From the NCBI RefSeq assembly GCF_001028175.1, contig NZ_AEJF01000078.1, forward strand, positions 1 through 64,000: 64,000 nt of DNA, given 5' to 3'. Both the position numbers and the translations under genes were made by a program. Every line of letters begins with the position of its first letter. The first letter of the stretch is position 1. This DNA is from Caballeronia mineralivorans PML1(12). GTDB lineage: Bacteria > Pseudomonadota > Gammaproteobacteria > Burkholderiales > Burkholderiaceae. Below are positions 53,733 through 61,517 of the stretch, in pieces. Under the pieces are notes generated by a model. It did not search any database, was not told where the DNA came from, and worked only from the letters and a program-made list of their open reading frames with translations.

Positions 53733-54808
53733 GGCGTTTCCCCGTCGTACACCAGCGTGCGCGATGGCGGCACACGCAGGCAGATCGTTTCGCCGACGGC
53801 CACGTCACCGGTCACGCGCGCCCATAGACTACCGAACGCGGCCTTCACGCGAATCAACGAATCGTGGCCGCCGTATTCCACCGTGAGCACTTGCGCATCG
53901 AACGAATTTTCTGCACCGGGTGAGGCGCGGTCCAGGTCTTCGGGACGCATTGCAACGCTTACGCGTTTGCTGTCGAAACCGGCCATCGGCATACCGGTCA
54001 GACGAACGCCGTGCGCACTCACGGCAACGCCTTCGCCCTGCATGCCTTCGAGCGCAAATTCGGCTACGTTCCGATACCCCATGAAGCGCGCGACATGCAG
54101 GTTGCCCGGCCGCTCATAGATTTCCTTCGGCGACGCTACCTGCTGTACCGTACCTTCCCTCATCACGACGATGCGGTCAGCCATCGACAGCGCTTCGTCC
54201 TGATCGTGCGTCACATAAATTGTCGCGCGTCCGAGCTGGCTGTGAATGCGCCGAATCTCGGCACGCATTTCAATGCGCAGCTTGGTATCCAGATTCGACA
54301 GCGGTTCGTCCATCAGCACGAGCGCCGGCTCGATCACGATTGCCCGGGCGATAGCCACACGCTGTTGCTGACCGCCGGACAACTGCCCCGGCAGCTTCTT
54401 CTCCTGACCGACAAGCTGCACCATCTGCAGCGCTTCATACGCGCGACGAGCGGCTTCGCTCTTCGCAACACCGCGCATCTTGAGACCGAAGCCGACGTTA
54501 TCGAGCACGGACATATGCGGGAACAGCGCATAGTTCTGGAACACCATGCCGAAGCCGCGTTTCTCGGGTGGCAGGACATCGATACGCTGATCGTCGAGCC
54601 AGATTCGTCCTCCGGTAAGCGGTTGCAAGCCGGCGATGCAATTCAGCGCCGTCGACTTGCCGCATCCCGACGGCCCTAGCAGTGCGATGAACTCGCCCCG
54701 CTGGATGTTCAAGGCAAGACCGCGCAGCGCAGCGACCGCCTGGCCTTCGGCGTTCATGAAACTGCGGCTGACCGAATCAAGACGCAACTCATCAAACTGA
54801 TGCTTCAT
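53729..54808 (-). CDS. PotA-like ABC ATPase with TOBE domain
   Basis: The 359-residue ATPase has Walker A GPSGCGKST, signature LSGGQQQRVAIARAI, Walker B LVLMDEPLSNLD and H-loop TIYVTHDQDEALSMAD, then a C-terminal TOBE-like domain (GAENSFDAQVLTVEYGGHDSLIRVKA). ATG at 54808 (MKHQFDELRLDSVSRSF) was chosen because the longer frame overlaps the preceding gene with no conserved sequence. It energises the two permeases. Confidence 0.92.
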   Translation of the reverse strand: MKHQFDELRLDSVSRSFMNAEGQAVAALRGLALNIQRGEFIALLGPSGCGKSTALNCIAGLQPLTGGRIWLDDQRIDVLPPEKRGFGMVFQNYALFPHMSVLDNVGFGLKMRGVAKSEAARRAYEALQMVQLVGQEKKLPGQLSGGQQQRVAIARAIVIEPALVLMDEPLSNLDTKLRIEMRAEIRRIHSQLGRATIYVTHDQDEALSMADRIVVMREGTVQQVASPKEIYERPGNLHVARFMGYRNVAEFALEGMQGEGVAVSAHGVRLTGMPMAGFDSKRVSVAMRPEDLDRASPGAENSFDAQVLTVEYGGHDSLIRVKAAFGSLWARVTGDVAVGETICLRVPPSRTLVYDGETP

Positions 54809-54884
54809 GGCAGATTCCCGATACATGGAACGACGCCGTGCGGCGAGCTTAATGCCATCGACAAGCCGCACAGTCATGAACAAC

Positions 54885-56072
54885 CTACTTCGACTTCTGC
54901 GCACCGATCTCGCGGTCCCACTTCTGGAATGCGGCGACCATCGCGGCCGCATTCAGCGGCACCACGTGCGGACGGTCGGCCAGGAGCTGCGCGTATTCCG
55001 GCCGGCCATACTTCTTGATGACATCCTGGCTCTTCGTCGGCGCGGACTCGATCGTGACACCCTTCACTGCGGGGCCTGGATAGAAGTAGCCATCGTCGAA
55101 AGTCATTGCCTGCTGCGCGGGTTCAAGCATGAAGTTCATCATCTTGTAGAGCACGTCGAGCTTTTCCTTCGGCACGCCGTTCGGGATCACCATGTAGTGA
55201 GCGTCGTTGACCCACGTCATGTTGTCGAAGGCCTGGACCTTGTATTCGGCCGGCACGAGGCCAAGCGCGCGCGGGTTGATGTCCCAGCCGGTCACGGTCA
55301 CCGTCATGTCGCGCGAGCCTTCGCCCAGTTCCTTCATCACCGCCGACGTGCCGCCCGGGTAATACGGAATGCAGTCGTTCAGTTGTTTGAGGAAGGCCCA
55401 GGTCTTGTCCCAGCCGTTGATCGGGTCTTGCGGATTCTTGTCGCCGAGCACATACGGCAAGCCCATCAGGAAGGTGCGGCCGGGACCTGAATTAGCCGGG
55501 CGTGCATAGATAAGCTTGTCCGGATGGGCCTTGCACCACGCGAGCAACTGTTCCGGCGTCTTCGGCGGATCGGTCACCTTCGCCGGGTTGTATTCGATCA
55601 GCGGCCCCGCCGGCATGTACGTCACCTCGATGCCATAGCCTTGCGCCACGTCCTGCATCTTGCGTGGACCGGGTGCGTATTTATCGAGTACGCCGGGGAA
55701 CGCAGCGGCTTGATCCGGCAGCAGTTTCATCCAGAGCTTTTGTTCGATACCTGCGGCAAGCGCGTCCGTGCCGGTCAGCACGAGGTCGATATCCGAGCGG
55801 CCGGCTGCCTGCATCGCCTTGATCTTGCCGGGCAACTGCGGCGCGGGTGCGTTGGTGAACGTGATGTTGGAGACGAGTTGCGGGTACTTGGCCTTGAAGG
55901 CCTCGAACGCCTTCTGGGTCAGTTGCAAATTCCCCGCCACATCGACTATGTTGATCGCCACCGGATCCGCGGCGTGCGCAGAAGGTGCAGTGACGACGGT
56001 TACCGCAGCCACGGCGCTCAATGCCATGCACAGGACCGCCAGCTTCGCGGACAAACGGCCGGACAGAATCAT
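54885..56072 (-). CDS. PotD-like periplasmic substrate-binding protein
   Basis: The 395-residue type II receptor has a clear Sec signal (SAKLAVLCMALSAVAAVTVV... AHAA) followed by INIVDVAGNLQLTQKAFEAFKAKYPQLV. AGRSDIDLVLTGTDALAAG, GYGIEVTYMPAGPLIEYNPA and PYYPGGTSAVMKELGEGSRDM are typical of polyamine, phosphonate or opine receptors. GAGGAG precedes the ATG. It is the first gene of the operon. No catabolic enzyme is linked, so the ligand remains open. Confidence 0.88.
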   Translation of the reverse strand: MILSGRLSAKLAVLCMALSAVAAVTVVTAPSAHAADPVAINIVDVAGNLQLTQKAFEAFKAKYPQLVSNITFTNAPAPQLPGKIKAMQAAGRSDIDLVLTGTDALAAGIEQKLWMKLLPDQAAAFPGVLDKYAPGPRKMQDVAQGYGIEVTYMPAGPLIEYNPAKVTDPPKTPEQLLAWCKAHPDKLIYARPANSGPGRTFLMGLPYVLGDKNPQDPINGWDKTWAFLKQLNDCIPYYPGGTSAVMKELGEGSRDMTVTVTGWDINPRALGLVPAEYKVQAFDNMTWVNDAHYMVIPNGVPKEKLDVLYKMMNFMLEPAQQAMTFDDGYFYPGPAVKGVTIESAPTKSQDVIKKYGRPEYAQLLADRPHVVPLNAAAMVAAFQKWDREIGAQKSK

Positions 56073-56536
56073 TTCGTCTCCTCGCTCTTTGTATGGATTT
56101 TATTGCGGATCGATTGAGGCCGATGCCGGCCACACGACACAAATGGGACGCAGGAAGGCGCTCTTCGCGGCGCATTTATCGATGTATGTTGTCGTATGAG
56201 AACATAACCGTGACACGACGCACTTTCCATCACCGTTAACCCTTAACAGCGATGCTTTCGAGCTTCAGAGAAAAATCGGATGGATATCGCCCTAGCCTCT
56301 CTGGATGGTCACTCCCACGATTTGAGCTAGAACAGCTCCACGTGAGATCGGAGGAAGTATTGCAGTGGGTTCAATTGCGGATGCAGTCGCCCATGTTGTA
56401 CGACAACCTATCTTTTGAATCAGCGACAGGACGCAACTTTCAGTGCAGCAAGGCAGACAAGCATAGGGAGGTTTTGCCCGAAAGGGCCGCTTCCCGGCGC
56501 GCGAAACGCCGGGCAAGCTTTGACGCTAACGTCAAC
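56073..56536. other. 464-base gap upstream of the Pot-like operon
   Basis: I see no gene. It holds the Pot-like operon leader and, near the sensor-kinase end, three inverted repeats: GCCC-GAAA-GGGC (56477-56488), CCCGGCG/CGCCGGG (56493-56513) and TTGACG/CGTCAA (56520-56535). They may be weak termination or attenuation structures. Confidence 0.45.
56493..56513 (-). terminator. Hairpin after the sensor kinase gene
   Basis: A 7-bp GC stem (CCCGGCG / CGCCGGG) with a seven-base loop stands 24 bases beyond the kinase stop. It lacks a U-tract, so it is only a possible terminator. Confidence 0.35.
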
Positions 56537-57982
56537 TTAGTGGCTCGCCGAAGCCGGCTCCATCGGTACGCCAGCAGACGGCGTGGCAGTGGGTGTTCCG
56601 GGTGAGTCCTGCTGCCCACCGCGCGACGCGGCGACTGAAAATGCAAACGTATTGATGCCTCCCACACTAGTAGCGAATACCTTGCCGCCATGCATCTCCG
56701 CAGTCGCCTTGACAATAGCCAAGCCCAGTCCGTGGTTCTCGCGACTATTGGTCCGCGACACCTCGGCGCGATAAAACCGGTCGAACAGATGATCGAGCAC
56801 CGCGGGTTCGATCGGCGCGCCCGGGTTGGCGACGGCCACGCGCACCTGGTCGTCCTCGCGGGTGATAGAGACCGTAATGGTCGATCCTTCCTCGCAATGC
56901 TGGATCGCGTTCATCAGGAGATTGATGCACGCGCGGCCGAACAAGGACTTGTTCACCCGCACGAGCGCGTCGCCGGTGAATGCCGCGTGCACGTGCGCTT
57001 CCTCGAACGCAATCTCCAAAAATTCCAGCGTATGGGCGACTTCCGCGGCAAGCGATGCATCGACAAGTCCTGTCGCCCGTTCACCCTGATCGGCTCGGGC
57101 CAGAAACAGCATGTCGTTGATGATCGCCCGCATGCGCTCGAACTCTTCCAGATTCGACTGCAAGGTATGGCGCAAGTCGTCGACAGAGCGGTTGCGGGTC
57201 AGCGCCACTTCAGTCTGCCCGATCAGGATGGTGACGGGCGTACGCAACTCGTGGGCGACATCGGCATTAAACGATTCCAGCCGCCCATATGCGCCATCGA
57301 GCCGTTCAAGCGCCCCGTTGAACGAGTTGGCGAGATCGTTCAGTTCGAGGGGCAGCGAGCTCGTGTTCAGCCGCTGCGAACGATTGTTCGGACTGACCGC
57401 CGATGCGTCCCGGGTCAGCCGCGTCAACGGCGCAAGCCCGATCCGCGTGACCGAATAACTCAGCAGCAGCACGGCAAGGCTACCCAAAGCCGACAAGGCG
57501 GCGAGTGCAAACCCGAACACGCGCATGGTCCGTGCGTTGGCCGAATAACCGGCCGCCACCTGCAGCATCACGGCAGGCCGCGCGCCGTAGGAGGGAATCT
57601 CGATCGTGCTGGTCAGCATGTCGCTTTCACTGCCGCCCGTTCGCACGCGCTCATACCCGCCCGGCCAGCGATTCACGACCTGTCCGGTGACCGGACTACC
57701 GAAGTGGTAAGACGAATCGGCGCTCCACACCGAATACAGCGTGACGCCGTCGCGCGGTGTCATGTCGGTGAGCTTTTCGCGCGCCATTTTCCATTTTTCA
57801 GGCGTGACCGCGTGATACACGATGATCCGCGCGATCTGCGTACGGTCGTCGAGCGACTCGCGCAAATGCAGTTCGAGTTGCGTGCGCAACACCAGGAAAA
57901 GTCCCGTTCCGATCAGCGTGAAGACAAACAACGCGACAGCCGCGAACATGAAAGCGAGACGCCGGGCGATTGATCGATTCAT
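56537..57982 (-). CDS. Sensor histidine kinase, IrlS/CusS-like
   Basis: The 481-residue membrane kinase has helices at about 10-32 and 155-178 with a periplasmic sensor loop between, a HAMP domain (APLTRLTRDASAV...), and the phosphoacceptor His244 in NADVAHELRTPV. An ATPase domain follows with NLLMNAIQHC (N box) and NSRENHGLGLAIVKA (G box). It overlaps the response regulator stop by four bases. Heavy-metal or drug stress sensing is inferred from the family and the RND operon upstream. Confidence 0.93.
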   Translation of the reverse strand: MNRSIARRLAFMFAAVALFVFTLIGTGLFLVLRTQLELHLRESLDDRTQIARIIVYHAVTPEKWKMAREKLTDMTPRDGVTLYSVWSADSSYHFGSPVTGQVVNRWPGGYERVRTGGSESDMLTSTIEIPSYGARPAVMLQVAAGYSANARTMRVFGFALAALSALGSLAVLLLSYSVTRIGLAPLTRLTRDASAVSPNNRSQRLNTSSLPLELNDLANSFNGALERLDGAYGRLESFNADVAHELRTPVTILIGQTEVALTRNRSVDDLRHTLQSNLEEFERMRAIINDMLFLARADQGERATGLVDASLAAEVAHTLEFLEIAFEEAHVHAAFTGDALVRVNKSLFGRACINLLMNAIQHCEEGSTITVSITREDDQVRVAVANPGAPIEPAVLDHLFDRFYRAEVSRTNSRENHGLGLAIVKATAEMHGGKVFATSVGGINTFAFSVAASRGGQQDSPGTPTATPSAGVPMEPASASH

Positions 57983-58665
57983 GATGTCCCCGCTTCTTCG
58001 CGGACTTCGAGCACGTAGCCCATGCCGCGCACCGTATGCAGCAACTTGGTCGGAAACGGGCCGTCCAGCTTGGCTCGCAGGCGCTTGATCGCGGTTTCCA
58101 CCACGTTGGTATGGCTGTCGAAATTTACGTCCCAGACCAGTTCGGTGATCGCCGTCTTCGACAGGATATCGCCCTGACGGCGCGCGAGCACGCTCAGCAA
58201 CTGGAATTCCTTGGCCGTCAGGTCCAGCCGCACGCCATCGCGCGTGGCGCGGCGGCCGATCAGGTCGACGTATAAATCGCCCAGCGAGATCAGCGTCGAT
58301 TCCTGGACGCGGGTGCGCCGCGCGAGCGCGTGCAACCGCTCGACGAGTTCCAGGAAGGAGAACGGTTTAGTGAGGTAGTCGTCGGCGCCTTCACGCAGGC
58401 CCCGTACCCGGTCGTTGATCTGGTCGCGCGCGGTGAGCATGATGACAGGGGTCGCCTTATGCGCGCGCAGCGCCTTCAGCACGCTGAAGCCGTCGCGTTT
58501 GGGCAGCATCACGTCGAGCACGATCACGTCGTAGTCGAATTCGATCGCGAGATGCGTACCTTCCTCGCCGTCAAGGGCCACGTCGACAATCCAGCCCTGC
58601 TCCGTTAACCCGGAGCGCAGGTAGTCGACCACCTTGTGTTCGTCTTCCACGATGAGCAGTTTCAT
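57979..58665 (-). CDS. OmpR-type response regulator, IrlR/CusR-like
   Basis: The 228-residue regulator has a receiver domain with acidic pocket EDE at 7-9, phosphoacceptor Asp51 in VLDVMLPKRDG and Lys in YLTKPFSF, then a winged-helix DNA-binding domain (LTAKEFQLLSVLARRQGDILSKTAITELVWDVNFD). AAGAAGG precedes the start. It lies 111 bases after the outer-membrane factor gene in the same orientation, so it probably controls the efflux operon. Confidence 0.94.
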   Translation of the reverse strand: MKLLIVEDEHKVVDYLRSGLTEQGWIVDVALDGEEGTHLAIEFDYDVIVLDVMLPKRDGFSVLKALRAHKATPVIMLTARDQINDRVRGLREGADDYLTKPFSFLELVERLHALARRTRVQESTLISLGDLYVDLIGRRATRDGVRLDLTAKEFQLLSVLARRQGDILSKTAITELVWDVNFDSHTNVVETAIKRLRAKLDGPFPTKLLHTVRGMGYVLEVREEAGTS

Positions 58666-58776
58666 GCGCGCCTTCTTGTATTACGTCTTCCCATTATAGA
58701 AAAACGTTTTGCTCCCCCATCGGCGAGTGGCCGGACCCGGTCCGGCTTGGTTTGGCTCGGTCACTCGCCGCGCAAA

Positions 58777-60282
58777 TCAGTTCGGCGGGTTGGCTGCCGC
58801 CGTCTTCTCCGGTGCGGGCGTGCTCACGTCCCAGCCGCCGCCCAGCGCCTTCACCAGCGACACCGACAGCGTCCATTGCTGGCCTTGAATCTGCACGTCC
58901 TGGCGCTCGCTCGTCAGCAGCGACTGCTGCGCGGTGATCACGTCGAGGTACGCGACCAGGCCGCCCGAATAACGGTCGTTGGCGAGCGAGAGCAAACTCT
59001 GCGCGTCGGTCACGGCCTCTCTCGACTCCTTCGACGCGGCGTCGAGCACCGACAGCCCGGTCACCCCGTCCTGGACTTGCTGGAAGGCATTAAGCACCGT
59101 CTGCCGATAATTCGCCTCGGCCGCCTGATAACCCGCCCTCGCGAAATCCACATTGGCGGCACGCCGGCCGCCATCGAAGACCACTTGTCCAAGCGAAGCG
59201 CCAAGCGTCCACATCAGCGTGGGTGCGCTCAGCAGACTGGCGAACCGCGTGCTCTCCCAGCCGATACCCGGCGTCAACGCAAGACTCGGGAAAAAGGCGG
59301 CCTTCGCCACGCCAATCTGCGCATTCGCCGCAGCCATCGCGCGTTCGGCAGACGCAATGTCTGGACGCCGCTGCATCAGGTCGCTCGGCAGTCCGAGCGG
59401 AATCGCAGGGATACCCGCACTGATCACCTTCGGCGCGATGGCGAATTGCGGCGCGGGAACGCCGATCAACGCGGCGATCGCATGTTCGAACTGGGCGCGC
59501 TGATTGAGCAGCAAGCGAGCCTGGACGCGTGTTGTATCGAGTAGCGATTTCTGTTGCAGTACGTTGAGTCCGGACACCGAACCGAGATCGTGCTGAGTGG
59601 TCACGTAGTCCAGCGCCTTCTGCTGCAGCACCACCGAGCGGTTCAATACATCGATCTCCGCATCGAGCTCGCGCATCGAAAAATAGTCGGTGGCAAGGTC
59701 CGTGGTGAGCACGAGACGCGCGTTGGCCAGATCGTCAGCCGATTGTTGCGCCGACGCCGTCGCGCCTTCTATCTCGCGGCGAATCCGGCCAAACAAATCG
59801 GTGTCGTAGTCGATGGTCGGACCGACCCTGATGTCGTTCTGCACCGTCGAGTGGGTCGGCACGCCATAGTTGGTCAGCGGCCGGTCCTGCGAGATCCGCG
59901 AGCGCGACGCAGTAGCGCCAAGATCAACCTCCGGCACCTGCTGCGCCTTATTGTTGGCGAGCGTCGCTCGCGCCTGCGCGTAGTGCGCGCTCGCGGCAGC
60001 AAGGGTCTGGTTCTGTGCGAGCGCCTGCTGTTCGAAATCGTCGAGCGATGCGTCGCCGAAACTTCGCCACCAGTCAGGAGCCAGCGGTGCGTGCGACGGC
60101 TCGGCGAGACGCCAGTAGGAGTCGGTGTGCCACGCGGGCGGCGCGTCGGCGTGAGGCTGTTTATAGTCCGGCCCGACCGTGCAGGCGGACAGCAAAACCG
60201 CCCCGGCCGTCATCGCAGTCGTGCTGGTCATCAGATCCTTGAGCCGTGCCGGCAAGACCGGCCACTGGCGCGCGCGCTTCAC
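58777..60282 (-). CDS. NodT-family outer-membrane efflux lipoprotein
   Basis: The 501-residue TolC-like protein has a lipoprotein signal with lipidated Cys34 (LLSACTVGPDY). Two outer-membrane-efflux repeats contain long helices ([77 protein letters not shown]). It forms the exit duct of the RND pump. The start is GTG at 60282 with AAGGAGA upstream, overlapping the adaptor stop by four bases. Confidence 0.93.
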   Translation of the reverse strand: MKRARQWPVLPARLKDLMTSTTAMTAGAVLLSACTVGPDYKQPHADAPPAWHTDSYWRLAEPSHAPLAPDWWRSFGDASLDDFEQQALAQNQTLAAASAHYAQARATLANNKAQQVPEVDLGATASRSRISQDRPLTNYGVPTHSTVQNDIRVGPTIDYDTDLFGRIRREIEGATASAQQSADDLANARLVLTTDLATDYFSMRELDAEIDVLNRSVVLQQKALDYVTTQHDLGSVSGLNVLQQKSLLDTTRVQARLLLNQRAQFEHAIAALIGVPAPQFAIAPKVISAGIPAIPLGLPSDLMQRRPDIASAERAMAAANAQIGVAKAAFFPSLALTPGIGWESTRFASLLSAPTLMWTLGASLGQVVFDGGRRAANVDFARAGYQAAEANYRQTVLNAFQQVQDGVTGLSVLDAASKESREAVTDAQSLLSLANDRYSGGLVAYLDVITAQQSLLTSERQDVQIQGQQWTLSVSLVKALGGGWDVSTPAPEKTAAANPPN

Positions 60283-61502
60283 GACGTCTCCTTCTTGGCC
60301 GGCTGCGGCGGCGCGATCAGCACATGGTCGCCGTCCGCGATGGAATCGCTGGGATTGATGATGATCTTGTCGCTCGACTCAATGCCGCTTTCAATCTCAA
60401 GCGACTGCCCCAGATCCTGCGCAATCACGATCTTGCGCAGATTGACATTGCCGTTCTGATCGACCACCGCAACCCGTGGCCCTTCGGCGCGGAACAGCAG
60501 CGCATTGCCCGGCACCAGCAACGGCGCACGCACAGCGGCCGGCAGCGACACCTGTACGTACGCGCCCGGCCGCAGCTTGCTGTCGGGATTGGGCAAACGT
60601 ACTTCGATCTGGAGCGAACGGGTGGGGACATCGATCGCACCGGAGATGTGGGCGATAGAACCATGGAACTGCTGACCCGGCAATTCAGCCTGCGTGACGA
60701 TAACGTCCTGCCCCTGCTTCACGTTCTGCGCGTAAGCCTGCGGAAGCTGCACATAGACTCTCAGCGGGTCCGACTGCGCCATTGCGAAGAGCGCGCGGCT
60801 TGCACCACTGCCCGCATCGATCAAATCGCCGACATCGACATTGCGCTGCGTCACCACCCCCGCGAACGGCGCCACGATGCGCTTGAACGATTCAAGCTGC
60901 TTTAACCGCTGCACGTTGGCATTGGCGGCCGCAAGATTGGCGACGTCCTGGTTATAGGTGCTCTGGCGTTCATCGAGCTCCTGTTGCGACACCGCATCGC
61001 GTTGACGCAATTGCTGCCAGCGTTCGAACGAACTCTTCGCGAGCACAAGACTGGATGCCGTCTGGTCGCGTTGCGCCACCGCTTGCACCAGTTCCTGATC
61101 GATCTCCGGCGTATCGAGATCGGCGAGCAACTGGCCTTGCTTCACGCGCGCGCCGATATCGGCATACCAGTGCAGCAGGTAACCCGTGGCGCGTGCGTAG
61201 ATAGGCGACTCCACATAACCGCGCAACGTGCCCGGCAGCAGCGTGTCGCCGCCACCCGCCGCCTGCTTGGGCGAGGTGACATTGACGTATACCTTCGCGT
61301 TTTGCTGCGAAGTCGCGGCCACCGTGCGGCTTTGCATCACGTCCGACACCACCGTGCGCCCCGCGCCCAGCACCAGCAGGACCAGCACCACCACGACGGC
61401 TATCTTCGCGCGTTTCCATTCGCGCCCGCGAGGCGGCAACGCGTGCCCGTCCTCGGTATCCCTTGCGGGAATCGCCAGCGAAGCATGAGTTTTTTCGGTC
61501 AT
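60279..61502 (-). CDS. RND periplasmic adaptor (membrane fusion protein)
   Basis: The 407-residue adaptor has one N-terminal membrane anchor (KIAVVVVLVLLVLGAGRTVV), a barrel-sandwich domain (LRGYVESPIYARATGYLLHWYADIGARVKQGQLLADLDTPEIDQEL), a coiled-coil hairpin and the second half GVVTQRNVDVGDLIDAGSG. It links the pump to the outer-membrane duct. It starts 15 bases after the pump stop. No ribosome-binding site is clear. The substrate is not deducible. Confidence 0.92.
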   Translation of the reverse strand: MTEKTHASLAIPARDTEDGHALPPRGREWKRAKIAVVVVLVLLVLGAGRTVVSDVMQSRTVAATSQQNAKVYVNVTSPKQAAGGGDTLLPGTLRGYVESPIYARATGYLLHWYADIGARVKQGQLLADLDTPEIDQELVQAVAQRDQTASSLVLAKSSFERWQQLRQRDAVSQQELDERQSTYNQDVANLAAANANVQRLKQLESFKRIVAPFAGVVTQRNVDVGDLIDAGSGASRALFAMAQSDPLRVYVQLPQAYAQNVKQGQDVIVTQAELPGQQFHGSIAHISGAIDVPTRSLQIEVRLPNPDSKLRPGAYVQVSLPAAVRAPLLVPGNALLFRAEGPRVAVVDQNGNVNLRKIVIAQDLGQSLEIESGIESSDKIIINPSDSIADGDHVLIAPPQPAKKETS

Positions 61503-61517
61503 ATCAGTCAGCCATAT

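Noticed and set aside
51928..56072. Calling the ABC operon a polyamine importer (potABCD)
   Set aside because: The architecture fits, but the same family carries phosphonates, opines and others, and no linked enzyme decides the substrate.
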